From Solihabitans fulvus (lineage in GTDB: Bacteria > Actinomycetota > Actinomycetes > Mycobacteriales > Pseudonocardiaceae), in contig NZ_VUOB01000037.1 of NCBI RefSeq assembly GCF_008386585.1, positions 1 through 64,000 on the forward strand: 64,000 nucleotides of DNA. Direction: 5' to 3'. Positions within the stretch are counted from its first letter, which is position 1. Every line of letters starts with the position of its first letter. Below, in pieces: positions 8,520 through 17,554 of this stretch. Made by a program: the position numbers and the translations under genes. Under the pieces are notes generated by a model, which ran no database searches, was not told the DNA's origin, and saw only the letters and a list, made by a program, of their open reading frames with translations.

Positions 8520-9623
8520 ATGACCGCCGTGAAGAGCGTGCGCACGGAACTGGTCCGGCGGTTGCGGCGGTGGCAGCGGACCGCGCTGCCGATCGGGCAG
8601 GCCGCGCTCGCCGCAGGCCTCGCGTGGCTGGTTGCCAACAACCTGATCGGCCACCCGCGCCCGTTCTTCGCGCCCATCGCCGCGGTGGTCTGCCTCGGGG
8701 TGTCGCTGGGCCAGCGGCTGCGGCGTGTGGTCGAACTCGTCGTCGGCGTCTCGGTCGGCATCGGCGTTGGCGATGTCCTGATCTCCGCGATCGGCTCGGG
8801 ACCGTGGCAGATCGCGCTGGTCGTGGCGCTGGCCATGTCCGCGGCCGTGCTGCTCGACGGCGGGGCCGTGATCGCCCTCCAGTCGGCGTCCTCGGCGGTG
8901 CTGGTGGCCACGCTGCTGCCGCCGAGCTCCACCGGCGGCCTGAACCGCATGGTGGACGCGCTGATCGGTGGCCTGGTCGGCCTCGCCGTCGCCGCCCTGC
9001 TGCCGGCCAACCCGATCACCGTGGCGCACCGCCAGGGCAAGGTCGTGCTTGGCGAGCTGGCCGCCGCGCTGCGCGGCCTCGCGGACGCCGTCGCCGAGCG
9101 CGACGGCGTGCAGGCTGCGGCCGTGCTGACGCGGCTGCGCACCAGCCAGGCCGGCATCGAGGACTTCCGTTCCGCGCTCCAGACCGGCAGCGAGATCGCC
9201 GCCATCGCGCCCATCCGCTGGAAGCGCCGCGACGAGCTTGGTCGCTACCAGGCCGCGCTGGTGCCGGTCGACTACGCGCTGCGCAACACCCGCGTGCTGG
9301 CCCGCAGGGCGCTGGCAGCGCTGCGGGACGGCGAGGAGGTGCCCGAGGCCCTGCCGGATGTTCTGCGGTGCTACGCCGACGCCGTGGACCAGCTGCGCAC
9401 AGAGCTGGCCGAGGGCGCCGAGCCCACGAAGGCCAGAGCGGCGGTCCGAGACGCCGCGCGCGCCACCACGGCGGCCACCCTCGGCGGCGGAGGCTTCTCC
9501 ATGCGCGTGGTGCTCGCCCAGATCCGGTCCGTGGCCGTGGACCTCTTGCAGGCCACCGGCCTGAGCCGCAGCGAGGCGACGGCGGCCCTTCCGCCGCTCA
9601 CTCGTGAGGTGCCGCCGGCCTGA
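8520..9623 (+). CDS. FUSC / aromatic acid exporter family protein
   Basis: A 367-residue membrane protein of the FUSC/ArAE type. The N-terminal half has about six hydrophobic spans (AALAAGLAWLVANNLIG, FFAPIAAVVCLGVSLG, VVELVVGVSVGIGVGDVL, IALVVALAMSAAVLL, SASSAVLVATLLPP, LIGGLVGLAVAALLPANP) including the family's F-F-A-P-I-A and G-x-R-L motifs; the C-terminal half is a soluble helical domain. Related proteins export aromatic acids or other small anions; substrate unknown. Start taken at ATG 8520; a GTG two codons earlier is an alternative. Confidence 0.82.
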   Translation: MTAVKSVRTELVRRLRRWQRTALPIGQAALAAGLAWLVANNLIGHPRPFFAPIAAVVCLGVSLGQRLRRVVELVVGVSVGIGVGDVLISAIGSGPWQIALVVALAMSAAVLLDGGAVIALQSASSAVLVATLLPPSSTGGLNRMVDALIGGLVGLAVAALLPANPITVAHRQGKVVLGELAAALRGLADAVAERDGVQAAAVLTRLRTSQAGIEDFRSALQTGSEIAAIAPIRWKRRDELGRYQAALVPVDYALRNTRVLARRALAALRDGEEVPEALPDVLRCYADAVDQLRTELAEGAEPTKARAAVRDAARATTAATLGGGGFSMRVVLAQIRSVAVDLLQATGLSRSEATAALPPLTREVPPA

Positions 9624-9640
9624 GCCGGCCCCCTCGCGAG

Positions 9641-9672
9641 TTATCCACAACCGCCCCGGTTGCCCACAGCCG
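9641..9672 (+). repeat. direct repeat copy A with DnaA-box-like sites
   Basis: Contains a perfect TTATCCACA (9641-9649) and a degenerate TTGCCCACA (9660-9668). It matches copy B (10326-10357) at 28 of 32 bases; the pair brackets the gene at 9848-10318. Confidence 0.6.
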
Positions 9673-9847
9673 GGGATAGGGGATAGAACGTGATCACATC
9701 GGAAATACGCCAGCAACGCATGTCGGATGAGATGCGCGCCAGCGAATATCTGATCTGGATCATCGAGATCAAGATGTGACTTTCGAGGTACCCGCGCCCT
9801 TGGCTATATTGTGGTGAAACTTAACCTGACTATACCTGGGGGCGGCT

Positions 9848-10318
9848 GTGGGCATGCTCGAACGGCGCACGATTGAGGTGGTGACACCATTCCTTGAGGT
9901 CGATGAGAATATTGAGATCACCACCTTGGCGATGGTGGGCATCATCCCGGTGAAGCAGAATCTTGCCAGCGCCGCAGCCGCAGCCGCGGTCGGCGTAGCG
10001 TTCGGCAGTGCTGTCATGGTGCTCACCTCGCCGAAGAAGTTCTACATTGCGCTGACTGACCGTCGATTGCTCTTTTTCGAAGAGCACAAACTCAGCGGAC
10101 GGCCCATCAAGAAGGTCGCGTGGAGCCTGCCACGCCAGTTGCTGCACACCAACGAGCCGGCGAACCTATTGATCGTCGCACGGCTACTGCTGACGATTGA
10201 TGGCCAGGCCAACGCTGTGAAGCTCACCTTTCCCCTGCCGGCCAAGCGTGGTGCCGCGCAACTTGCCGCCGCGCTCAACGGGAGTACCTCGGCAACGACT
10301 CAAGAATCAGGTGCCTGA
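9848..10318 (+). CDS. hypothetical PH-like domain protein, possibly acquired
   Basis: A 156-residue protein (or 154 from the ATG at 9854) that I cannot assign to a named family. It has an N-terminal beta-rich part (MLERRTIEVVTPFLEVDENI), an alanine-rich hydrophobic segment around residues 42-62 that could insert in the membrane, then FYIALTDRRLLFFEEHK, which looks like the bacterial PH-domain/YokE strand pattern (xxALTxxRLLFF). GGGGGCGG upstream serves as ribosome site. Base composition and codon use are less GC-biased than the neighbours, and near-identical 32-base repeats flank it, which suggests later arrival. Probably a stress or membrane-associated small protein; low certainty on function. 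Confidence 0.65.
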   Translation: MGMLERRTIEVVTPFLEVDENIEITTLAMVGIIPVKQNLASAAAAAAVGVAFGSAVMVLTSPKKFYIALTDRRLLFFEEHKLSGRPIKKVAWSLPRQLLHTNEPANLLIVARLLLTIDGQANAVKLTFPLPAKRGAAQLAAALNGSTSATTQESGA

Positions 10319-10325
10319 GCCCCCG

Positions 10326-10357
10326 TTATCCACAACCGCCCCCGCTATCCACAGCCG
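10326..10357 (+). repeat. direct repeat copy B with DnaA-box-like sites
   Basis: Contains TTATCCACA (10326-10334) and CTATCCACA (10345-10353); 28 of 32 bases match copy A at 9641-9672. Lies about 60 bases before the IS30-family element. Confidence 0.6.
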
Positions 10358-10461
10358 ACCACAAATCGCCACCCCCGACCATGGACCGCGAATAGACTGG
10401 CCAAGGGCAGTGCCCCCTTGAGTTCTAGCGGTCATCGCAACACCCGACTTTTGGGGATGCG

Positions 10462-11703
10462 ATGGCCTTCGAGATACGCAAGATCCGCACGCCACAGGGA
10501 CGCAAGAAGCTGGTCCGGGAGCGGGAGGAATACTTCCGGCTTGTGGATCAAGGTGTGAGCAGCCGGGAAGCCTGCCGGATCGTCGGCATCAACCGCCGGA
10601 CCGGCAAGCGCTGGCGCAACGGCACCAACCCCACGAAGAACGGCACCAACCCCACGAAGAGACGACCCGCCCAGACAGCACACACAGCGCTGGCTGAGCG
10701 GGTCATTTCTGCCTCTCGGCACCTGACGGCGAACGAACGCCTCTACATCGCCGACCACTGGCGGGCCGGAGCCGGCGTCCGAACGATCGCCGTCCAGCTC
10801 AACCGTCATCCCTCCACGATCAGCAGGGAACTCAAGCGCAACGCGCATCCGACCAGCGGGGACTACCGCCCCCACGCCGCCCAGGCACGCGCCGAGTCCC
10901 GCCGACCGCGTCCCAAGCCCGCGAAGCTTGCCCAGAACCCGGAGCTGCGACAGTACGTGCAGGAGCGTCTGAACAAGCGCTGGAGCCCGGAACAGATCGT
11001 CCAGCACCTGCACAGGGACTTCCCCGACCGGCCGGAGATGCACGTGGTCCACGAGACGATCTACCAAGCCATCTACGTCCAAGGCCGGGGCGAACTGCGC
11101 CGGGAACTCGCCAAGGCCCTGCGCACCGGCCGAGCCCGCCGCAAGCCCCGACGCCTGGCCCAGCAGCGTCAGCCCCGCTACAGCCACCCCATGGTGATGA
11201 TCAGCGAACGACCCGCCGAGGTCGATGACCGCGCCGTCCCCGGGCATTGGGAAGGCGATCTCATCATCGGCAAGGACAACGGGTCCGCCATCGGCACCCT
11301 GGTCGAACGCTCCACCCGGTACGTGATGCTGCTGCACCTGTCCAACGGCCGTACCACCGAGTTGGTCCGCGACGCGCTGGTCGAGGCCATGAAGACACTG
11401 CCGTCCCACCTCACCCGGTCCCTGACCTGGGACCAGGGCAGCGAGATGGGACGCCATCACGAGTTCACCCTCGCCACGGACATCCCGGTCTACTTCTGCG
11501 ACCCGGCCAGCCCCTGGCAACGCGGCTCGAACGAGAACACGAACGGGCTGCTCCGGCAGTACTTTCCCAAGGGCACCGATCTCTCCGTCCACGGCCGCGA
11601 AGACCTCGACGCCGTCGCCGCCGAACTCAACGGACGCCCACGCAAGACGCTCGGCTGGGAAACCCCAGCCGAGCGTCTGCATACACTCCTTGCAGCCGCC
11701 TAA
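10462..11703 (+). CDS. IS30 family transposase
   Basis: A 413-residue DDE transposase that would cut and join the ends of the surrounding element. An N-terminal helix-turn-helix (REACRIVGINRRTGKRW) and a second one (IAVQLNRHPSTISRELKRN) bind the terminal repeats; the catalytic core shows the IS30 hallmarks HWEGDLIIG (first Asp), LTWDQGSEM (second Asp) and SNENTNGLLRQYFPKGTDL (Glu and the family signature), followed by LNGRPRKTLGW. The frame is uninterrupted. An exact 21-base tandem duplication (10618-10638 and 10639-10659) repeats the heptapeptide NGTNPTK in the linker between the HTH domains, probably by slippage. Confidence 0.95.
   Translation: MAFEIRKIRTPQGRKKLVREREEYFRLVDQGVSSREACRIVGINRRTGKRWRNGTNPTKNGTNPTKRRPAQTAHTALAERVISASRHLTANERLYIADHWRAGAGVRTIAVQLNRHPSTISRELKRNAHPTSGDYRPHAAQARAESRRPRPKPAKLAQNPELRQYVQERLNKRWSPEQIVQHLHRDFPDRPEMHVVHETIYQAIYVQGRGELRRELAKALRTGRARRKPRRLAQQRQPRYSHPMVMISERPAEVDDRAVPGHWEGDLIIGKDNGSAIGTLVERSTRYVMLLHLSNGRTTELVRDALVEAMKTLPSHLTRSLTWDQGSEMGRHHEFTLATDIPVYFCDPASPWQRGSNENTNGLLRQYFPKGTDLSVHGREDLDAVAAELNGRPRKTLGWETPAERLHTLLAAA
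10618..10659 (+). repeat. exact 21-base tandem duplication inside transposase
   Basis: Two identical 21-base copies encode NGTNPTK twice in the linker region; in frame, so the protein stays intact. Confidence 0.85.
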
Positions 11704-11813
11704 CACCGACCACGTGTTGCGACGACCACTGGAATTCACCCCCCGTGGTGGGTGGGGGTGTCTTTCGGGGTGGGGGTGTCCCTGTAGGGAGAGCGTTTTC
11801 GCAGGTAGGTGGC

Positions 11814-11841
11814 CCTGACAGGCCAAGCCGCCCCTGTCAGG
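11814..11841 (-). terminator. hairpin at the end of the lipid-kinase-like gene
   Basis: CCTGACAGG (11814-11822) is the exact reverse complement of CCTGTCAGG (11833-11841), and the second arm overlaps the stop codon of the minus-strand gene. Probable terminator, though without a U-tract. Confidence 0.45.
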
Positions 11842-12520
11842 CCAGGCCGCGCACGAGTCGCAGGTCCTCGGTGTGTCGGTACCAGGTCCACTTGTTCATG
11901 GGCCGCGGATGCCGCACCCCGTCGGACGTCACGGTCGTCGGCAGGCACCCGACCTGAAACGCCCGACCCTGCGTGGTCGTCGTCCGCCGCCCGATCAGGC
12001 CCCGCCGCGTCACGTGCACGACCAGCCCGAGCTTGCGGTCCGGGTCCGCGGTGACCTCCACCCGCGCGGCCTGTCCGCGCAGCACCTGGTTGTCGTCGCA
12101 GTAGCCGACCCCGCGCACCGGCGCGATCACGCCCAGCCCGAGCAGCACCCCGCCGACGTCGTCACGGACCAGCGGCACCGGGTCGGGTTCGCCGCCAAGC
12201 GCCACGTCCAGCGCGCGCCCTGGGTCCGTCGACAGGCCCCACAGCTTGGCCACCTCGGAGTCGTGGTCGGCCGGCAGGTAGCCGATCGGGATTTCGCCGA
12301 GCCGCTCGGTGCGCAGCAGCCGCAGCACCACGGCGGCCAGGTCGGCGTCGGTGCCGGCCACGACGAGACGGAGGTCACCAAGCTCGCTCAGGACCGGGTC
12401 GAGGTCAGCCTTTCCCGGCGTGACGGGCACCCGTTGGAGGCGCAGATCGTCACGTTCGGTGAACGATGGCAACTCGGTGTGGCCGCCCGCATTTCCGCAG
12501 GCCAGCACGATTCCACGCAC
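11837..12520 (-). CDS. diacylglycerol-kinase-like conserved hypothetical protein
   Basis: A 227-residue protein found divergent from purA, the same place as a conserved hypothetical gene in mycobacteria. The N-terminal half resembles the catalytic domain of lipid kinases in degenerate form: LVVAGTDADLAAVVLRLL stands where lipid kinases have GGDGT..NEV, and EIPIGYLPADHDSEVAKLWGL where they have the G-x-x-P-x-G-T-x-N-D-F-A-R motif. The canonical GGDGT is replaced by AGTDADL, so kinase activity is doubtful. The C-terminal half carries a beta-rich segment (VEVTADPDRKLGLVVHVTRRGL). No signal peptide. Lipid-binding or former kinase role is inference. Confidence 0.75.
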   Translation of the reverse strand: MRGIVLACGNAGGHTELPSFTERDDLRLQRVPVTPGKADLDPVLSELGDLRLVVAGTDADLAAVVLRLLRTERLGEIPIGYLPADHDSEVAKLWGLSTDPGRALDVALGGEPDPVPLVRDDVGGVLLGLGVIAPVRGVGYCDDNQVLRGQAARVEVTADPDRKLGLVVHVTRRGLIGRRTTTTQGRAFQVGCLPTTVTSDGVRHPRPMNKWTWYRHTEDLRLVRGLA

Positions 12521-12589
12521 GATCAGCTCCTGGTCTACCCTTGGTCACCGGCATTTGCCCGAACTTCTTCGACCGCCTTGGAGTTTCAC

Positions 12590-13879
<1,290 letters not shown>

Positions 13880-13893
13880 CCTCGTCAGCCCGC

Positions 13894-13925
13894 GTGGACA
13901 GTGCCGCTCCGGCGGCACTGTCCAC
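13894..13925. terminator. bidirectional terminator between purA and antiporter
   Basis: GTGGACAGTGCCGC (13894-13907) and GCGGCACTGTCCAC (13912-13925) form a perfect 14-bp stem with a 4-base loop, midway between the convergent stops of purA and the antiporter gene. Confidence 0.8.
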
Positions 13926-13931
13926 ATCGGA

Positions 13932-15551
13932 CTAGAGCCGGGACCGCCACGAGCTGGTCAGGGCGGCCTCCTCAAGGTCTAGTTCGCGCAGCACCCGCCG
14001 CATCACCTCGTCGTCGAGCCTGCCGGCGTCCCGCTCGGCCACCAGCGCCTCCCGTTGGGTGCTGAGCAGCTCGCGCCGCAGCCGGGTGAACGCGCCAGCC
14101 CGACCGTCGGCGTCCTCGTCGTCGGTCTGCTCGAGGCGCCGCGCCGCGACCTTGGCCCGCATCCGTTCCATCGCGCGCAGCCGTTCGCTGAGCTTCGCGG
14201 CGACCTCGGGCGGCAGTTGCACGGCGGCGGGCGCGACGAGCTCGTCGAAGCGCGCCATGGCCGCCGCGGTGGCCGCCTCCCTGGCGTTCGCCTCCGCCTC
14301 GGCGTCCCGTCCCCGCTCGCCGGGGTCGCGCACGTCCAGCCTGCGGATCAGCCACGGCAGGGTCAGGCCCTGCACGAGCAGCGTGCCGACGGTGACCACG
14401 AACGCGACCAGCGCGATGGTCTCCCTGCCGGGGAACGGCGCGCCAGAGTCGGTGGTCAGCGGGATGGCCGCGGCGGCGGCCAGCGTCACCACGCCCCGCA
14501 TCCCGGTCCAGGAGATCACCAGCAGCGCCCGCCACGACGGCCGGTCGCGCCGCTGCGGGATCAGCGGGACGCGCGGCAGCATGCCGAGCACGAACACCGC
14601 GACGACCCTGATCACGATCACCGCGAGCAGCACCAGCAGCGCCTTGCCGACGACCGTGTTCAGGGCGACGCCGGACGCGTTCAGGCCGTCCAGCACGGTG
14701 CGCAGCTGCAACCCGATCAGCGCGAAGACCACCGTCTCCAGCAGCAGGTTCACGGTGTTCCACACGGTCTGCGCCTGCAACCTGGTGGCGAAGCTCGCGC
14801 GCGGCGACAAGTGCCCGAGCACGAGCCCGGCGGCCACCACCGCGAGCACGCCGGAGCCGTGCAGCTCCTCGGCGATCAGGTAGGCCGCGAACGGCACGGT
14901 CAGCCCGAACACCGACTCAAGCGAGGTGTCCCCGAGCCGCATCCGCACGGCGTGTGCGGCCCAGCCGAGCACGAGGCCGAGCGCGATGCCGACCACCGTG
15001 GCGAGCCCGAACACCCCGACACCGCGCGCGAACGAGCCGCCAGCGCCGACGACGGCCGCGACGGCGACCTTGTAGACCGTCAGCGCGGCGGCGTCGTTGA
15101 CCAGGCTCTCGCCGCTGAGCACCGTCATCAGCCCGCGCGGCAGCCCGAGCTGGCGGCCGATGGCCGCCGCGGTCACCGCGTCGGGCGGTGCGACGACCGC
15201 GCCGAGCGCGAGTGCCGCCGCGAACGGCAGGCCGGGCATCAGCAGGTGCACGACGTAGCCGACGGCGAAGGCCGTCACCACCACCAGCACAACGCCGAGG
15301 CCGACGATCGGCCGGACGGCGGCCTTGAGGCTCAGGTAGGAGCTGTCCAGCGCGGCCGAGTACAGCAGCGGCGGCAGCACGACCGTGAGCACCAGTTCGG
15401 GGTGCAGTTCGAACGGCGGCACGCCGGGCAGGAACGACACCACCATCCCGACGGCCACGAGCAGCAGCGGGGCCGACCAGTTGAGCCTGCGCGCCAACGC
15501 GGTGACGGCGAGCGCGGCGATCAGCAACCCGAGCAGGTGGGCGTTGTGCAC
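13932..15551 (-). CDS. Na+/H+ antiporter, CPA1 family
   Basis: A 539-residue monovalent cation/proton antiporter of the CPA1 (NhaP/SLC9-like) type, which would expel Na+ or K+ in exchange for protons. About twelve hydrophobic spans occupy residues 1-405, with the family markers GAVVAPPDAVTAAAIG (the transport-site aspartate), LSGESLVNDAAALTVYK (the N-D pair) and SWTGMRGVVTLAAAAAIP. A soluble, charged C-terminal tail of about 130 residues ends in EVMRRVLRELDLEEAALTSS. GTG start with GGAGG eight bases upstream. A paralogue with the same tail is at 25806-27356. Confidence 0.93.
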   Translation of the reverse strand: MHNAHLLGLLIAALAVTALARRLNWSAPLLLVAVGMVVSFLPGVPPFELHPELVLTVVLPPLLYSAALDSSYLSLKAAVRPIVGLGVVLVVVTAFAVGYVVHLLMPGLPFAAALALGAVVAPPDAVTAAAIGRQLGLPRGLMTVLSGESLVNDAAALTVYKVAVAAVVGAGGSFARGVGVFGLATVVGIALGLVLGWAAHAVRMRLGDTSLESVFGLTVPFAAYLIAEELHGSGVLAVVAAGLVLGHLSPRASFATRLQAQTVWNTVNLLLETVVFALIGLQLRTVLDGLNASGVALNTVVGKALLVLLAVIVIRVVAVFVLGMLPRVPLIPQRRDRPSWRALLVISWTGMRGVVTLAAAAAIPLTTDSGAPFPGRETIALVAFVVTVGTLLVQGLTLPWLIRRLDVRDPGERGRDAEAEANAREAATAAAMARFDELVAPAAVQLPPEVAAKLSERLRAMERMRAKVAARRLEQTDDEDADGRAGAFTRLRRELLSTQREALVAERDAGRLDDEVMRRVLRELDLEEAALTSSWRSRL

Positions 15552-15643
15552 GGCGGAACCTCCGGGTGCTCTGGTCGTCAGGGCGTTTCCAGGATTCGGG
15601 ACGGGGACGTCGTCCGTTGACTTCCTCCTGACGTGGCGAGAAA

Positions 15644-15659
15644 ACTCACCCGGGTGAGT
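15644..15659. promoter_or_regulatory. 16-bp palindrome before ssuD start
   Basis: ACTCACCCGGGTGAGT is a perfect 16-bp palindrome ending eight bases before the ATG of ssuD. It overlaps the place where the ribosome would bind, so a repressor bound to DNA, or the RNA hairpin itself, could switch the gene. No cognate regulator is adjacent. Confidence 0.5.
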
Positions 15660-15667
15660 GAGCGCAG

Positions 15668-16801
15668 ATGAGCCTGACGCTGCACTGGTTCCTCCCGACC
15701 TCTGGGGACGGCAGGAACGTGATCGAACGCTTCCACGCCAACAAATCCCTCGGCGGGGCCGCGCAGCGCGGTCCCGACATCGACTACCTGGCCCAGGTCG
15801 CGGTCGCCGCGGAACACCTCGGCTTCACCGGGGTGCTGACGCCGGCCGGCACGTGGTGCGAGGACGCCTGGCTGACCACCGCCGCGCTGATCGCCAGCAC
15901 CACGCGGCTGAAGTTCCTGGTCGCGTTCCGGCCAGGTCTCATCTCCCCGACGCTGGCCGCGCAGATGGCCGCGACCTACCAGCGGATCTCCCGGGGTCGG
16001 TTGCTGCTCAACGTGGTGACCGGCGGCGACGAGCTGGAGCAGCGCCGGTTCGGCGACTGGCTCGACCACGACCAGCGCTACGCCCGCACCGACGAGTTCC
16101 TGACGATCGTCCGATCGATCTGGTCCGGCTCGCCGGTCGACTTCACCGGCGCGCACTACCGGATCGCCGGCGCGACCCTGCTGGCGCCGCCGGATCCGGT
16201 GCCAGCCGTGTACTTCGGCGGTTCCTCGGCCGCCGCGCTCCCGGTCGCGGCCCGCCGCGCCGACGTCTACCTGACCTGGGGCGAGCCCCCGGCGCAGGTG
16301 GCCGAGAAGATCGGCAAGGTCCGTGCCCTCGCTGAGGAACAGGGCCGCAGGCTCCGTTTCGGCGTGCGGCTGCACACGATCAGCCGCGACACCTCGGCTG
16401 AGGCGTGGGCCGAGGCGAAGCGCCTGCTCGACGCCCTGGATCCGGGACAGGTGGCGCGGGCGCAGGAACAGTTGCGCGCCAGCCAGTCCGTCGGTCAACA
16501 GCGGATGGTCGCGCTGCACGGCGGCGGCCTGGACAAGGGCGTGCGCGGTCTGGAGATCCACCCGAACCTGTGGGCCGGCGTCGGCCTGGTGCGCGGCGGG
16601 GCCGGCACCGCGCTGGTGGGCAGCCACGAGGAGGTCGCCGACCTCATCGAGGAGTACCACGCGGTCGGCGTCGACGAGTTCGTGCTGTCGGGCTACCCGC
16701 ACCTTGAGGAGGCGTACTGGTTCGGCGAGGGCGTGCGCCCGGTGCTCGCGCGGCGCGGACTGCTCGGCACGGCAACGGATTCGACGCTCGTGTCGGCGTA
16801 G
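15668..16801 (+). CDS. ssuD: FMNH2-dependent alkanesulfonate monooxygenase
   Basis: A 377-residue flavin-dependent monooxygenase that releases sulfite from alkanesulfonates, allowing their use as sulfur source. The match to SsuD runs through the whole length: LHWFLPTSGDGR at the N-terminus, GVLTPAGTWCEDAWL (conserved Cys near 64), LKFLVAFRPGLISPT, LYLTWGEPP-type segment, SVGQQRMVALHGG, NLWAGVGLVRGGAGTALVG and FVLSGYPHLEEAYWFGEGV. It needs reduced flavin from a partner reductase; neither a SsuE-like reductase nor an SsuABC transporter is in the window. A palindrome overlaps its leader. Confidence 0.92.
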   Translation: MSLTLHWFLPTSGDGRNVIERFHANKSLGGAAQRGPDIDYLAQVAVAAEHLGFTGVLTPAGTWCEDAWLTTAALIASTTRLKFLVAFRPGLISPTLAAQMAATYQRISRGRLLLNVVTGGDELEQRRFGDWLDHDQRYARTDEFLTIVRSIWSGSPVDFTGAHYRIAGATLLAPPDPVPAVYFGGSSAAALPVAARRADVYLTWGEPPAQVAEKIGKVRALAEEQGRRLRFGVRLHTISRDTSAEAWAEAKRLLDALDPGQVARAQEQLRASQSVGQQRMVALHGGGLDKGVRGLEIHPNLWAGVGLVRGGAGTALVGSHEEVADLIEEYHAVGVDEFVLSGYPHLEEAYWFGEGVRPVLARRGLLGTATDSTLVSA

Positions 16802-16823
16802 TCGCCGTGGCAGGCTGGTCCGC

Positions 16824-17456
16824 ATGGGGGATCACGACAGGGTCCGGTTGAGCTACGACACCGTGGCCGAGGAGTACGCCACCAGGCTGTGTGACGAGCT
16901 GTCGGGCAAACCGCTGGACCGCGCCCTGCTGGCCAGCCTCCTTGAGCAGGCGGAACCGGACGCCCCGATCGCCGACCTCGGCTGCGGCCCCGGCCACGTC
17001 GCGGCCTGGCTGGCCGAACGCGGCGCGCGCACGGTCGGCGTCGACCTGTCGGCCGGCATGGTCGAGGTGGGCCGACACCGTTACCCGGCGGTGGAGTTCC
17101 GACAGGGCGACCTGCTGTCGCTGCCGGCCGGGGACGGCGAGTTCGGCGCGGCTGTCGCCCTCTACACGATCATTCACCTTGCGCCCCAGGAACTTCGTCG
17201 CGCCTTCGAGGAGCTGGGGCGGGTGCTGCGCCCCGCCGGTCTCCTGCTGCTCTCCTTCCACGTTGGCGAGGAGGTCCGGCACCTGGACGAGTGGTGGGGC
17301 CACGACGTGGACGTCGACTTCCGCTTCCTCGACCCCACCCGCATCGCGGACCTGTTGGCGGACACCGGTTTCACGGTCGAGATGCGGATGGAACGCGTCA
17401 ACTACCCGCACGAGGCCGCGACGCGCAGGGCCTACCTGTTGGCCCGCCGAACCTGA
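16824..17456 (+). CDS. class I SAM-dependent methyltransferase
   Basis: A 210-residue methyltransferase with a Rossmann-like fold. Motif I is IADLGCGPGHVAAWLAERG (from about residue 49), followed by the acidic VGVDLSAGMVEVGRH, the motif II region GDLLSLPAGDGEFGAAVALYTIIHL and the post-motif RVLRPAGLLLLSFH. The start MGDHDRVRLSYDTVAEEYA is typical of the UbiE/ubiquinone-type small-molecule methyltransferase group. It begins 22 bases after ssuD ends on the same strand, so may be cotranscribed. The substrate is unknown. Confidence 0.88.
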   Translation: MGDHDRVRLSYDTVAEEYATRLCDELSGKPLDRALLASLLEQAEPDAPIADLGCGPGHVAAWLAERGARTVGVDLSAGMVEVGRHRYPAVEFRQGDLLSLPAGDGEFGAAVALYTIIHLAPQELRRAFEELGRVLRPAGLLLLSFHVGEEVRHLDEWWGHDVDVDFRFLDPTRIADLLADTGFTVEMRMERVNYPHEAATRRAYLLARRT

Positions 17457-17498
17457 CCCGGCGAACCCGGACCTAGAACCCGACCACTGGCGACTGTG

Positions 17499-17544
17499 AC
17501 GAACACATTCGCCACGAACATGCACGTAACGAACATGTTCGTTA
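17499..17544. promoter_or_regulatory. triple TetR operator with perfect 18-bp palindrome
   Basis: Three ACGAACA elements start at 17499, 17514 and 17529, exactly 15 bases apart. The third is part of the perfect palindrome TAACGAACATGTTCGTTA (17527-17544), which ends ten bases before the TetR start codon; the first reads ACGAACACATTCGC, an imperfect palindrome. Most likely the autoregulatory operator of the TetR/TetX-like pair. Confidence 0.8.
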
Positions 17545-17554
17545 GACTGCGAGC

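Larger units (their letters stand above)
10419..11738 (+). mobile_element. IS30-family insertion sequence, apparently intact
   Basis: About 1.32 kb, bounded by imperfect inverted repeats of about 25 bases: the left end starts TGAGTTCTAGCGGTCATCGC (10419 on) and the right end, read from 11738 on the other strand, starts TGAATTCCAGTGGTCGTCGC; both continue AACAC. The element holds one full-length transposase gene (10462-11703). Both ends abut C-rich DNA, so the target duplication (2-3 bases in this family) cannot be fixed. It lies between the repeat-flanked gene and the lipid-kinase-like gene, interrupting what is otherwise a conserved neighbourhood of fba, DUF3151 and purA. Confidence 0.85.

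Noticed and set aside
9690..9779. A 29-codon frame from GTG 9690 with a fair AGGGGA ribosome site, in the gap before the repeat-flanked gene.
   Set aside because: No recognisable feature and no strong codon bias; a chance frame in AT-richer DNA is at least as likely.
9641..10357. A chromosomal replication origin suggested by TTATCCACA boxes.
   Set aside because: Only two perfect boxes and two near ones, no dnaA or dnaN gene and no dense cluster; the repeats look unrelated to oriC.
11873..12589. A longer purA protein starting at 11873.
   Set aside because: That stretch is the antisense of the lipid-kinase-like gene; a strong ribosome site and the conserved start are at 12590.
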